52,381 nucleotides of DNA from Desulfobacteraceae bacterium (lineage in GTDB: Bacteria > Desulfobacterota > Desulfobacteria > Desulfobacterales > SKZT01), in NCBI GenBank assembly GCA_011389745.1, contig JAABTQ010000021.1, positions 1 through 52,381 on the forward strand. The letters run 5' to 3'. Shown piece by piece: positions 17,544-26,605 of the stretch (position 1 is its first letter; every line of letters starts with the position of its first letter). Both the position numbers and the translations under genes were made by a program. Under the pieces are notes generated by a model. It did no database searches. It was not told where the DNA came from and saw nothing but the letters and a program-made list of their open reading frames with translations.

Positions 17544-18221
17544 TTAATTATTGTAACAGCCTTGAACCACATCAAGACTTTTTTGCTGGAAAAAGTCGGC
17601 AATTTGACGATCGTAGATTGCGGTGTGAGTAAAGGCTTTCTGGGCCAGGCGGTAGCGAAGCTCCAAAGATGTTGCACCGTGATTTTTTTCCAGTTCAGTG
17701 ATTATGGAGTTGTAGTCGGACGGATCCACCACGGATGCCACACGCAAAAAGTTTTTAGCAGCAGCCCTGATCATGCAAGGACCGCCGATATCGATATTTC
17801 CTCTGGCCTCTTCAATTGTAACACCGGGTTTTGAAATTGTTTCCGCAAAGGGATAAAGGTTGACCACGACCATGTCAATACTGACTGCTGAAGTTCTGGC
17901 TAAATCTCCTTGATGAGCGTCATTATAAGTTTCAGTTAAAAGCCCCAGATAAATTTTAAAATCAAGGGTTTTTACCAGTCCTCCCTGGGTTTCGGGTTGG
18001 CCTGTGTAAGCGGAGACCTGATTAAGGCATTGATCTGCCTGGTTTCCTAAAATACTTTCCAATCGCGCGAAGGTTCCTCCGGTGGAAAATATTTTCACAT
18101 TAGGATTGATTTTTAGAAGCCGGGGAATAAATCCTTCCAGACCTTTTTTATCCGAAACACTCACCAGAACATGTTTGACTTTTGTTAAGTCATCAATTTT
18201 TTTTACAATATTAATTGACAT
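17544..18221 (-). CDS. purH: IMP cyclohydrolase (N-terminal half of split PurH)
   Basis: A 225-residue MGS-fold IMP cyclohydrolase that closes the purine ring. The fold begins HVLVSVSDKKGLEGF and FSTGGTFARL. Catalytic residues of the family are kept: Lys in GLVKTLDF, Tyr in VVNLYPFAET, Asp in GNIDIGGPC and Lys in RAAAKNF. The normally invariant PEMxxGRVKTLHPKxHGG block reads PETQGGLVKTLDFKIYLG, an odd divergence. It is five bases after the HD-domain gene and 107 bases before the transformylase gene, so the two PurH activities sit in order but as separate proteins. Confidence 0.88.
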   Translation of the reverse strand: MSINIVKKIDDLTKVKHVLVSVSDKKGLEGFIPRLLKINPNVKIFSTGGTFARLESILGNQADQCLNQVSAYTGQPETQGGLVKTLDFKIYLGLLTETYNDAHQGDLARTSAVSIDMVVVNLYPFAETISKPGVTIEEARGNIDIGGPCMIRAAAKNFLRVASVVDPSDYNSIITELEKNHGATSLELRYRLAQKAFTHTAIYDRQIADFFQQKSLDVVQGCYNN

Positions 18222-18226
18222 TAAAA

Positions 18227-18892
18227 TTACCTCTTTCCTTCGTATTCCTCTAAAAACCGTTTAAAAAAAGTTTCCATAAATTCATGACGTTCTTTTGCCA
18301 ATCGACGTCCCTCAGTGGTCAGGATCCGATCTTTGATCTTCGTGAGTTTGAGTTTAAACTCACGATATCCGGTATCATCCTTTGAATAAGGGTGTGTGTT
18401 TTCAATATTGATATCAGGATTATGAAGTTTTGCCCCCACCTCTCCTGCAAAAAGAAAAGCTCTGGCCACGCCCACCGCACCAATGGAATCAAGTTTGTCG
18501 GCATCAAAAAGCACTTTGGCCTCGAGGGTTTTCGGTTCATGATTTCCCCTAAAACGATGGCTGCGCACACAGTGAATAATATTGTCTTTTTGAAAATCGG
18601 AAAGCGGAAGCTGTCCAACAATTTCGCGTGTCAATTTTGCCCCCTCCGCAGCATGACAAATTTTGCCGGCTGTTTGGTCCTGAACGCTCCGACCGATATC
18701 ATGAAGATAGGCGGCAATTTTTACCACCTCCATATCCGCACCTTCGACCTGTCCAATTCGTTCACAAAGTTCATAGACCCGCAACGTGTGATCCCAGTCA
18801 TGGCTTCCCGTTGCCTTTTCAAACATTTTACGGGATAGGGATTTTATGTGCTCAAGCCAAATCTCCGGTAAATCTTTCCGGTCGTCATTCAT
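18227..18892 (-). CDS. HD-domain phosphohydrolase (YedJ-like)
   Basis: A 221-residue protein with a full HD metal site: HDWDHTLRVYELC, then AAYLHDIGRS, CHAAEGAKLTREIV, IIHCVRSHRF and FDADKLDSIGAVG. This layout matches the uncharacterised YedJ/PF01966 group of phosphohydrolases. Substrate is unknown. ATG 18892 is chosen because the family starts shortly before the SHDWDH motif; an upstream TTG at 18925 has no better ribosome site. It lies between a rhomboid gene and purH in what seems to be one minus-strand operon. Confidence 0.82.
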   Translation of the reverse strand: MNDDRKDLPEIWLEHIKSLSRKMFEKATGSHDWDHTLRVYELCERIGQVEGADMEVVKIAAYLHDIGRSVQDQTAGKICHAAEGAKLTREIVGQLPLSDFQKDNIIHCVRSHRFRGNHEPKTLEAKVLFDADKLDSIGAVGVARAFLFAGEVGAKLHNPDINIENTHPYSKDDTGYREFKLKLTKIKDRILTTEGRRLAKERHEFMETFFKRFLEEYEGKR

Positions 18893-18943
18893 TCGATACC
18901 GTTTCGTGTATTTTTGGAAAATCAACAGGTGCGCAATGGGATG

Positions 18944-19789
18944 CTATCCTGCTATCCTGAAAATCAGACCGGTAATAATTGCCCAGGCCAGGATCAAAAT
19001 AGTAATAGCGACACAGACTTGAGCCAGCATTTTATGAGTGATGTTTTCCATTTTTGTTTCATGATATCCCATTGCCATTCCCAAAAGTGCCCCGCCGATT
19101 AAACCACCGCCATGGCCCCAGTTATTTATTCCGGGTATCAGCAGACCGAATATAAACAGGCCGATGACCCATCCGCCCACTTGACGAAAGACAGCCTGGC
19201 CGTAAACACCACCTCGACTTTTACCGTAAAACAGTGCCGCACCGATCAGGCCGCAAACTGCTGCCGAGGCTCCAATAGTAACTCTGACCCCGGCCAGGTA
19301 AGACAACAAAAAACCCAATGTACCTCCAACGATATAGATGATCAACATCCGATAGGTTCCGAATTCACGAGTAATCAGTGGTGCGATTTGTTTGAAAGCC
19401 ATCATGTTAAACAAAATGTGAAGGATACCCCCGTGCAGGAAATTAGCAGAAACCAATGACCACCATCTTCCAAGCTGGTCGATAGGGTATGTGCCGGTAG
19501 CGCCCAGCAGGATAAGACTGCTGCCGGATGGTGATAGCATGGTCAGAGGGTTCATGGACATGCTCATCCCCTGGGGATACAGAACTAATGAAAGTATATA
19601 AATTGCAGCGTTTATGGCAATTATGGTCCGGATTAACATCCCTTCGTCGGAAATACCTTTTGTCCACGGGTTATTTTTCCATTTAGAAGTTGGGCTGGAG
19701 AGCCCGCAATGAGGACAGGTAGTCTCGGATGAACTTATAAGCTTACCACAATTGGGGCAGAGAACCGCACGTTTGTTTTCTTCGGTCAT
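18944..19789 (-). CDS. Rhomboid intramembrane serine protease with zinc ribbon
   Basis: A 281-residue membrane protein. The N-terminus is a zinc ribbon (CPNCGKL at 11-17 and CPHCGLS), a soluble domain before the first membrane helix near residue 52. The rhomboid core shows HGGILHILFNMMAF, the catalytic Ser in GASAAVCGLIGA and the catalytic His in NNWGHGGGLIGG. About six to seven membrane segments. It should cleave transmembrane proteins inside the membrane; targets are unknown. It is 51 bases upstream of the HD gene. Confidence 0.9.
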   Translation of the reverse strand: MTEENKRAVLCPNCGKLISSSETTCPHCGLSSPTSKWKNNPWTKGISDEGMLIRTIIAINAAIYILSLVLYPQGMSMSMNPLTMLSPSGSSLILLGATGTYPIDQLGRWWSLVSANFLHGGILHILFNMMAFKQIAPLITREFGTYRMLIIYIVGGTLGFLLSYLAGVRVTIGASAAVCGLIGAALFYGKSRGGVYGQAVFRQVGGWVIGLFIFGLLIPGINNWGHGGGLIGGALLGMAMGYHETKMENITHKMLAQVCVAITILILAWAIITGLIFRIAG

Positions 19790-19809
19790 GGGTTTTGGAT
19801 TCCTTTGTG

Positions 19810-20199
19810 CTATTTGATCAGCAAAGCAGCTCTGGCTTTTTCAAGCCTTTTAAAAGCCAGGTTACTATCATGGACATTTACAAGATCTATCAAATGCTTT
19901 GCGGCCTCATGAGGTGACTCTCGCCTACGACTGAGAACAATTTTGTACCATACGGGAATTTCGTGATCATAGCAATCGCTTAAGTCGAGAATATTCTTTC
20001 GCACCTTTTGAAGGCGTTTTTTCTTTTCAGTTTTCCACATGTTTTCGGAAATAGAAGTGTTATAGTATTTAACATCCGCTTTAATTAGTGCTTTAAGCCG
20101 ACGGTATTCCCGAATGGGCAACAGCCAGAACTTAAAAATGATATATCCAATGACTCCAACAACGAAACCAATCAAGGCTCCTGCTATTCTCATGTCCAT
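19810..20199 (-). CDS. Small membrane-anchored protein of unknown function
   Basis: A 129-residue protein with one N-terminal membrane helix (GALIGFVVGVIGYIIFKFWL) and a strongly basic, helical cytoplasmic part (REYRRLKALIKADV, KTEKKKRLQKVRKN). No family is recognised. It is 20 bases upstream of the rhomboid gene and probably co-transcribed with it. Confidence 0.7.
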   Translation of the reverse strand: MDMRIAGALIGFVVGVIGYIIFKFWLLPIREYRRLKALIKADVKYYNTSISENMWKTEKKKRLQKVRKNILDLSDCYDHEIPVWYKIVLSRRRESPHEAAKHLIDLVNVHDSNLAFKRLEKARAALLIK

Positions 20200-20249
20200 T
20201 TTTAAAACCTTTTAAGTGATTCGTACAAACGCCTTACGCCAAAATACAA

Positions 20250-21035
20250 TTATTTTTCCAGATAAAAAGAAAACTCAAGATGGATCATATTAGAAATTTC
20301 CCGGCCGATATCAAGCCCGATATCAATAATTTCAGGCCCATAAAGTTTACCTGTCCGACTGCGAAATGTCGGTTTGATACTCTTGATCAGTGCCATCCCT
20401 TTTGGGTAGAGATCCAAAAACCTGGGGATCGGTGTTTGAAAATGACGGACCATTGCCCATACCGTATCCGCAAAATTGTCAGGACCCCATCTGAATTTGT
20501 CAGCGTCGTATAGGCAATCAGAAATAAGTGCTCCCTCGGTTGTATTGATATTCACCAAAGCCTTGAAAGCTTCATGGTTTTGAATGGCACAGGCCACATC
20601 TTCAATTTCGCTGGGGCAAAGAGGAAATTCTTTTAAAAGCACACGGGCATATTCAGCCCCTCGGATTGCATGATCTTTTTCCTTGCGTTTGGCATCATGA
20701 AGCATGCCCGCACATTGGGCAAGAAGCAAACGGCGCCTGAGATATGTTTTGTTATACCCAGCCCTTTTGCCTTCAATAAGCATCAGAGCACCAGCATCCA
20801 CAGTTACCTTGGCTGCATGCTTTTGACCATGCCCCATATTACCTTTGAGATCATCCGCCAATCTGTGACGAATTTCGGAAATAATCGGGTCTGTTTCGAA
20901 CATGGACTCCGAACACTTCATTTCCTCTCTGAAAACCCTGTAAAATGATGGTTCCGGGAATTGGGCAATAATCCGCCTTGCACGATATCTAATGCGGAGA
21001 TAAATAAAATCGAGGTTTTCGGAAAAATTCTGCAC
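20250..21035 (-). CDS. HD-superfamily hydrolase
   Basis: A 261-residue soluble protein with an HD-type site: GHGQKHAAKVT, MLHDAKRKEKDHAIRGAEYA, IQNHEAFKAL and LYDADKFRWGPDN. The order H...HD...H...D matches metal phosphohydrolases, but the LHDAKR motif and the WGPDNFADT segment set it apart from the HD protein at 18,227-18,892. Substrate is unknown. It follows a terminator, so it likely begins the minus-strand operon leading to purH. Confidence 0.75.
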   Translation of the reverse strand: MQNFSENLDFIYLRIRYRARRIIAQFPEPSFYRVFREEMKCSESMFETDPIISEIRHRLADDLKGNMGHGQKHAAKVTVDAGALMLIEGKRAGYNKTYLRRRLLLAQCAGMLHDAKRKEKDHAIRGAEYARVLLKEFPLCPSEIEDVACAIQNHEAFKALVNINTTEGALISDCLYDADKFRWGPDNFADTVWAMVRHFQTPIPRFLDLYPKGMALIKSIKPTFRSRTGKLYGPEIIDIGLDIGREISNMIHLEFSFYLEK

Positions 21036-21043
21036 AGGTATTT

Positions 21044-21096
21044 GAAAAAATAAGGCGGCCGATTCCAGAGCAATTAGTCATTCGGCTCGCCTTTTT
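21044..21096 (-). terminator. Terminator between exported protein gene and HD gene
   Basis: On the minus strand AAGGCGAGCCGA pairs with TCGGCCGCCTT (11 pairs, one bulged A) and is followed by ATTTTTT. The plus strand also ends in TTTTT, so it may work both ways. It lies just after the gene ending at 21138. Confidence 0.75.
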
Positions 21097-21137
21097 CTTA
21101 GTTGGTATGATATATAATTTTTTTTTACTTTATGAAA

Positions 21138-21758
21138 TCAGACATTCCCGGACTTTCCTATATCATCGGACTCTTCTAAATCTTTTTCTTCATTGTTGTT
21201 TTCTTCCATGTCATCCGGACCTTCTATGTCCTCTATGTCTTTAATCACCTCGGGTTTTTTCACATCTACCACTTCTTTCACGTTACCGGTTCCCGAAATG
21301 AGAAACGGATTGCCGCAGACTTTCCATTTGCCATCTTCTTTGATCATTTCGAACTTATGATATACCTCAAATGTATCACCGGTAAAAAAAGTCCGAAGGG
21401 CATATTTGCTTTTGGCTTTCAGTTCAATGGTTGCATTGTTTTCATCACTTGCTAAAGTATTTGTTTTGATATCTTTCAGCCCGGTTTTTAAATAACTCAG
21501 GTTATATCCCAGATCTGTCGCCCGCATGGAACTTTCATAGATATAAATTGCGACATAGTCTTGTTCCTGGCCGTCGCATAGCTTGCTGCAAAGCATATGT
21601 TTCATTGCCGGGTCGAATTTGTAGTAAGCTTCGGCAAATTCCACGGCAACCTTGTTGGGGGATTCTTTTGCCTCTGCAAAAACAAATACGACCTGAAGGG
21701 CAATCCCCAATAAAATGACCAACGCTATGCTTATTGCACTTTTGTACTTATAAGCCAT
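21138..21758 (-). CDS. Exported protein with NTF2-like fold, unknown function
   Basis: A 206-residue protein with a signal peptide (SAISIALVILLGIALQVVFVFAEA) and a compact domain of about 120 residues. The FAEAYYKFD start, KAKSKYALRTFF and KFEMIKEDGKWKVCGNPFLI pattern resembles NTF2/SnoaL-type lipoprotein domains, but no precise family is recognised. Two cysteines near LCSKLCDG could form a disulfide. The last 45 residues are very acidic and low-complexity (DIEDIEGPDDMEENNNEEKD). It is divergent from tmcD across 480 bases. Confidence 0.7.
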   Translation of the reverse strand: MAYKYKSAISIALVILLGIALQVVFVFAEAKESPNKVAVEFAEAYYKFDPAMKHMLCSKLCDGQEQDYVAIYIYESSMRATDLGYNLSYLKTGLKDIKTNTLASDENNATIELKAKSKYALRTFFTGDTFEVYHKFEMIKEDGKWKVCGNPFLISGTGNVKEVVDVKKPEVIKDIEDIEGPDDMEENNNEEKDLEESDDIGKSGNV

Positions 21759-22240
21759 GTATCGATCCTCCTTTTAAATTTTTTCAAAAAAATTGATAAC
21801 CTTTGTGCCTAACCCCAAATACCCGAGCATGCGTTCAGATAAATATTTTAAGCATATGCCCATAATTAATTCTCGATTTATTTTTTGCCTTGCCTTAGGG
21901 TAACCCTTCGACATGTTTTTATAGAAAAGTTTAGATAGCATGGAATATTTTTGAAAACAAGAAATTTTAATCTTTTTCCAGCAAGTCTACGATTTTTATT
22001 AATGATGTTTTAAGAGAAGATCTTGGTGAAAAATCAGGGATGAGAAAAACAGTGAAACGGTATCTGTGTTTTTAGAAAAATTATTTTCTTATGAGGCAAT
22101 TCTTTGACAATAAGCAATTGACTTGTAGGAATTCCATAAAAGACTTTACATTTTCAAATCTCAACTATATAAAATATAAGGTAATTCAGAAAAAAAGGCA
22201 GAAGACTAATAAGAATCCTAACCACAAGGAGATGATGGTA
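21759..22240. other. Divergent intergenic region upstream of tmcD
   Basis: About 480 AT-rich bases that must hold the promoters of the exported protein gene and of the tmc operon. No sigma-54 pattern or clear operator was found. A longer frame from 22091 reaches tmcD, but the part before 22241 shows no protein-like features. Confidence 0.45.
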
Positions 22241-23518
22241 ATGGTCGATTTAGATGCCTGGGACTGGGAAGTAGACAAACGCATGATTGCGGATCTTCGT
22301 CAGTGGAAAGAGCAATTCGAGCACATTGAGGAACCGTGCGTTAGCCCGGACGGGGAAAAAATCGCCGCAGTGGTCCAATCTGGGGAAATGGAATTTTCTG
22401 TTTGTGAAAATGGCACTGTTTGGGAAAGCCCGTTCGATAAAGTCTGGTATTTGCGCTATACTCCCGATGGTCGCCTGGTCGGATTGGTGTCCGACACGGG
22501 GACATGGACTGTGGCAGTCGATGGAGAGGCCTGGGAAGAGACTTACGATTTTGTGTGGAACACACAATTTTCCGAGGATGGAAAAAATATCACCGTGGCG
22601 GCTCAGTCAGGCATGGAATATTTTGCGGTGACCAACGGTACTCCCTGGGAAAACAAATTTTCTTTTATGACCAACCTTGCCATCAGCCGTGATGGTAATC
22701 ATAGCGCCGCATCGGTTCAAACAATATCCATTTCAGAAGGTGATATCTGGTCTTTTCGAAAGGGCTGTTTTTCTGTGGCAGTCGATGGAGAACCCTGGGA
22801 TACGAATTTTGTCAATGTCTGGGAGATGGATATCAGTGCAGACGGCCGGCATGTGGCGGCTGAAGTCAGAACTACCATTTATGATTTCACTATTGCCGTT
22901 GACGGAAAAACATGGCCTGAAACTTTCCAGGCGGTATGGAAACCGAAGTTTTCACCGGTAACGACTTCGGTTACGGCTTCTGTGAGAAAAAACGGCGTCT
23001 GGGTGCTGATGAGAGATGGTCGTCAAATCTGGGACCGGAGTTTTGTTCAGCTTTGGCATCATGTGTATAACGCCGACGGCACAAAAATTGCCGCGATCGT
23101 TGCCCCTAAGTATGGCAGATGGACCATGGCTTTAGATGGTGTTCCCTGGTCTTTGACATTCGGGGATCTGGTCACCGACGCTGTGATTAGCGCGGATGGC
23201 CGCCGTGTCGGATGTGTGGGTAAAGAAAACGGAGTTTATTTTATTGCTGTGGACGGCATTCGATGGAATGATACTTTTGATATGGCCTGGAAACCGGTTT
23301 TCAGCTCCGACAGTGCATATGTGGCCGCAAAGGTGGAAAAAAACGGTCGATATTTTTTGGCATTGAACGGGAAATTTTTAGGACACGGGTTTAAGTCACT
23401 TTGGGATCCCGTGTTTAGTCCCGATGGTAAAAAGCTTCTTGTTCGAGGTATTGAGGACGGACCTGATAAGGAACAATACCACCGAAAAGTGATCAAGGTA
23501 TCAGATATCCTCGGATGA
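22241..23518 (+). CDS. tmcD: Tmc redox complex subunit TmcD (beta-propeller-like)
   Basis: A 425-residue cytoplasmic protein of about ten repeats of some 40 residues. Each has a pattern like VW-x4-S-x-DG-x-x-VAA-x-V, then VAVDGEPW; examples are YTPDGRLVGLV, FSEDGKNITVA, ISADGRHVAAEV and FSPDGKKLLVRG. This tryptophan-rich propeller form and its place beside tmcC, tmcB and tmcA identify TmcD, whose biochemical role is unknown. ATG 22241 is chosen because AAGGAG lies nine bases ahead; two earlier ATGs are too close to it. Here tmcD is first in the operon, whereas in Desulfovibrio it is last. Confidence 0.85.
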   Translation: MVDLDAWDWEVDKRMIADLRQWKEQFEHIEEPCVSPDGEKIAAVVQSGEMEFSVCENGTVWESPFDKVWYLRYTPDGRLVGLVSDTGTWTVAVDGEAWEETYDFVWNTQFSEDGKNITVAAQSGMEYFAVTNGTPWENKFSFMTNLAISRDGNHSAASVQTISISEGDIWSFRKGCFSVAVDGEPWDTNFVNVWEMDISADGRHVAAEVRTTIYDFTIAVDGKTWPETFQAVWKPKFSPVTTSVTASVRKNGVWVLMRDGRQIWDRSFVQLWHHVYNADGTKIAAIVAPKYGRWTMALDGVPWSLTFGDLVTDAVISADGRRVGCVGKENGVYFIAVDGIRWNDTFDMAWKPVFSSDSAYVAAKVEKNGRYFLALNGKFLGHGFKSLWDPVFSPDGKKLLVRGIEDGPDKEQYHRKVIKVSDILG

Positions 23519-23534
23519 AAGGAGGAAAAGGATT

Positions 23535-24194
23535 ATGCATGACCTCTATGCTTTTGTCAGCGGCCCTCTTGTGTGGGTTGCCTTTATCATTTTTTTCGGT
23601 GGCAGTATTTACCGCCTGGTTTCCATGGCGATCCTGGCAAAGAAAAAAGATGGTGTTGTTTTTGAATATTTCAATTTCAAATACGCGTTACGTTCCATAT
23701 TTCATTGGATAATTCCGTTTGCATCCACCAACTGGCGGCTGCACCCCTGGATGACTATCGTCACTTTTGCTTTTCATATTGGTCTGATATTCACGCCTGT
23801 TTTTTTATTTGCACACATCATCCTCATCAAGGAATCCTGGGATATCAGCTGGTGGGCCATGCCTGACGGTCTTGCGGATATTTTGACCCTGGTCGTGATC
23901 GCATCATGTGTATTTTTTTTCGTCAGAAGACAAGTGCTTCCCGAAGTAAAGTATCTGACTTCGACTTCCGATTATGTAATCCTGGTGCTGGTTGCGCTGC
24001 CTTTTATTACAGGATTCTGGACATATCATCAATGGCCTGAAAGCACGTTTATGGGGATTTTGCACATCTTGTCGGGTGAAGTCATGCTTGCCGTTATCCC
24101 GTTTACAAAATTGAGCCATATGTTGTTTTTTCCGATTACCAGAGGCTATATGGGCTCTGAATTCGGTGGAGTCAGACAAGCAAAAGACTGGTAA
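23535..24194 (+). CDS. tmcC: Tmc redox complex cytochrome b subunit TmcC
   Basis: A 219-residue integral membrane protein of the NarI/DsrM type with five to six membrane helices. Histidines positioned inside or at the ends of helices (IFHWIIP, FAFHIGLIF, ILHILSGEV, LSHMLFFP) are candidate b-heme ligands. In the complex it moves electrons between the periplasmic cytochrome and the cytoplasmic TmcB through the menaquinone region of the membrane. It follows tmcD by 16 bases with a strong AGGAGG in between, so the two are co-transcribed. Confidence 0.88.
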   Translation: MHDLYAFVSGPLVWVAFIIFFGGSIYRLVSMAILAKKKDGVVFEYFNFKYALRSIFHWIIPFASTNWRLHPWMTIVTFAFHIGLIFTPVFLFAHIILIKESWDISWWAMPDGLADILTLVVIASCVFFFVRRQVLPEVKYLTSTSDYVILVLVALPFITGFWTYHQWPESTFMGILHILSGEVMLAVIPFTKLSHMLFFPITRGYMGSEFGGVRQAKDW

Positions 24195-24374
24195 TTTTCA
24201 ATCAAGGTCATTTTCAAATCTATCGGCAACGCTGATTGATGCAATTATTGAATTTTATAACAAAATTAGATGAAGTTTCCTTTACCATTTTAAATCAGGG
24301 CTCAAATAATGGGATCCGCCATTTAATATTTTCGAAGACACTGAACGGATCTCAAGTTTCAAGGAGGCAAATTC

Positions 24375-25721
24375 ATGACTGAATCCGCGGAAAAAATAAA
24401 AAAGCAATTTATTGATAAGGGAATTGAGAAAGGGGTGGAAGAATTAACACCCGAAAAAATCGAAAAAACCATAAACAAAATTTTAAAAAGCGAGACCGGT
24501 GCACGGTTCAAAGCATATGTGGAAACCTGTGTACATTGTGGACTTTGCAGTGAAGGCTGCCATTACTATTTATCACATGATAAAGATCCTGCATTTTCAC
24601 CGGCCGGAAAGGTCAAGCAAACAATTTGGGAAATTGTAAAAACTAAAGGCAAGGTAAGCCCCGAGTTTATAAAACAGGCATGTGAAATTGCCTTTACCGA
24701 GTGCAATCTATGCAAACGATGCGCCATGTACTGCCCGTTTGGAATCGATGTCGCCTATTTAATGCTTACCATGAGGCGCATATGCCACATGCTTGGCGTC
24801 GTCCCCCAATATATCTGTGATACTGCCCATAGTCACGCCTCAACGATGAATCAGATGTGGGTCAAGGATGACGAGTGGATAGACAGTCTCATCTGGCAGG
24901 AAGAAGAAGCCCGGGAGGAAATCCCGGATCTGCGGATTCCTCTTGAAAAAGAAGGTGCCGATATTTTCTATTCGGTAATCGGTCCCGAACCCAAGTTCAG
25001 AGCGCAACTCATATATCAGGCGGCCGTCATTATGAATGTCGCCGGTGCAGATTGGACCATGCCCGCCACACCCGGATGGGACAACAGCGACATGTGCATG
25101 TTTATTGGTGAAAATGAAATGATGGGACGCTTAAAAAAATCCCATTTTGAAGCCGCCATGCGCTTAAAAGTCAAACGGATTGTTATGGGCGAATGCGGCC
25201 ATGCATTTCGGAGTGTGTATGATATGGGCAACCGCTGGCTTGGTTGGAAAATGCCCCCGATTCCGGTCATCCATGCTCTCGAATTTTATCATGAGTTATT
25301 GACCCAGGGAAAAATCAAAGTCGCCAAAAAGTTTGACAAAGCAGTCACGTTCCATGATCCCTGCAATGTGGTTCGTGGAAGAGGACTTCATGAAATGGGC
25401 AGGGAAGTGACCAGAGCCTTTACCAACGAACTGATCGAGATGCACCCCAACCGCGAGCAAAATCTTTGTTGCTGCGCAGGAGGAGGCGTAATCAACTGTG
25501 GTCCGCCTTTTAAAATGAAACGGATCGATGGAGACCGAATTAAAGCAGAACAGTTATTCAATGCCAAATCCCGAGGGGCATCAACGATTATCGCTCCCTG
25601 TCACAATTGCCACGGCGGACTGGAGGATATTGTCCACCATTATGGTCTGGGCATGGATATCAAGTTTCTGGGTGATATTATTTACGAGTGCATGGAAAAG
25701 CCAGGAGCATCCGAAGGGTAG
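24375..25721 (+). CDS. tmcB: Tmc redox complex iron-sulfur subunit TmcB (HdrD-like)
   Basis: A 448-residue cytoplasmic iron-sulfur protein. The two [4Fe-4S] ferredoxin motifs are CVHCGLCSEGC and CNLCKRCAMYCPFG. The C-terminal CCG domain (FHDPCNVVRGRG, then NLCCCAGGG and APCHNCHGG) can bind a special [4Fe-4S] cluster as in heterodisulfide reductase HdrD. The first CCG domain is reduced to GECGHAFRS. GGAGG precedes ATG 24375. The 180 bases after tmcC hold no gene. It is the likely cytoplasmic end of the electron path. Confidence 0.9.
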   Translation: MTESAEKIKKQFIDKGIEKGVEELTPEKIEKTINKILKSETGARFKAYVETCVHCGLCSEGCHYYLSHDKDPAFSPAGKVKQTIWEIVKTKGKVSPEFIKQACEIAFTECNLCKRCAMYCPFGIDVAYLMLTMRRICHMLGVVPQYICDTAHSHASTMNQMWVKDDEWIDSLIWQEEEAREEIPDLRIPLEKEGADIFYSVIGPEPKFRAQLIYQAAVIMNVAGADWTMPATPGWDNSDMCMFIGENEMMGRLKKSHFEAAMRLKVKRIVMGECGHAFRSVYDMGNRWLGWKMPPIPVIHALEFYHELLTQGKIKVAKKFDKAVTFHDPCNVVRGRGLHEMGREVTRAFTNELIEMHPNREQNLCCCAGGGVINCGPPFKMKRIDGDRIKAEQLFNAKSRGASTIIAPCHNCHGGLEDIVHHYGLGMDIKFLGDIIYECMEKPGASEG

Positions 25722-25798
25722 CAATTGTATCACCAAATTTTAAGATATTTATAAATACCTGACGAAAAAACAACTCAAACAGGGGAAGGGGAAACCTG

Positions 25799-26185
25799 AT
25801 GAGAAAAACTTTAGGCTTACTTTTTTTGTTTAGTTTTCTGGCAGCCTCATTGGTGGGTTTTTCCGCTTACTGCCAGGAAGACATCAGTTTCGTTGGCGAC
25901 AGCGCCTTTACCGAGCGGATGAGACCATCGGTGCCTTTTTTGCATGATGACCATAATGAAATGGCCAATATTGAAGATTGCAATGAGTGTCATCATGTCT
26001 GGGAAGACGGTAAGAAACTGGAGTGGGATTCATCTGAAGATAAAGAATGTTCCGAATGTCATCTATCTCAGGAATCCGGCGATTCTGACATGGATTTGAT
26101 CAAAGCATACCATAATATGTGCAAAGAATGTCACATTGGCCAAAAAGCAGGACCGGTTCAGTGCAGTGAATGTCACATTAAGTAG
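25799..26185 (+). CDS. tmcA: Tetraheme cytochrome c3 TmcA
   Basis: A 128-residue periplasmic cytochrome with a signal peptide (LFLFSFLAASLVGFSAYC) and four CxxCH heme sites: CNECHH, CSECHL, CKECHI and CSECHI. Additional histidines (FLHDDHNEM, YHNM) can serve as distal ligands. This is the type II cytochrome c3 that accepts electrons from periplasmic hydrogenase or formate dehydrogenase cytochromes and delivers them to TmcBCD. It is the last tmc gene here. Confidence 0.92.
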   Translation: MRKTLGLLFLFSFLAASLVGFSAYCQEDISFVGDSAFTERMRPSVPFLHDDHNEMANIEDCNECHHVWEDGKKLEWDSSEDKECSECHLSQESGDSDMDLIKAYHNMCKECHIGQKAGPVQCSECHIK

Positions 26186-26254
26186 GTAAAGTTTTTACTC
26201 AAAGGATCATCAGCAATATTTGTCTTAAAACACAGGTAAAAAGAGAGGTTTTTT

Positions 26255-26605
26255 ATGGCGAAAAAAATACTGATCGTCGATGACGATCCCATCATCGTCA
26301 AATACATTCAAAATGTGTTGGAAGATAACGGCTACGAAACCTGCACGGCCAACAATTCGGACGAAGCTTATAATCAATTGGAAAATGAAAACCCAGACAT
26401 GATCACATTGGACCTGGAAATGCCGGGAGAATGGGGACCACGATTTTACCGAAAAATGGCAAAAGATTCCAAATTTCAAGATATTCCGGTGCTTGTTATC
26501 AGCGGAATGGCGGGCAAACATGCGGTAAAAAAAGCAGTGGCTTATTTGGCTAAACCTTTTGACCCGGATAAACTTTTGGCGATTGTAAAAAAGACCATCG
26601 GTTAA
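26255..26605 (+). CDS. Single-domain response regulator
   Basis: A 116-residue CheY-like receiver with no output domain. The acidic pocket is D9-D10-D11, the phosphorylation site is D53 in TLDLEMPG, the switch residue is S83 in LVISGM and the lysine is K100 in LAKPFDPD. It lies 69 bases after tmcA on the same strand, so it may be transcribed with the Tmc genes, though a link to them is only positional. No histidine kinase is in the window. Confidence 0.88.
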   Translation: MAKKILIVDDDPIIVKYIQNVLEDNGYETCTANNSDEAYNQLENENPDMITLDLEMPGEWGPRFYRKMAKDSKFQDIPVLVISGMAGKHAVKKAVAYLAKPFDPDKLLAIVKKTIG

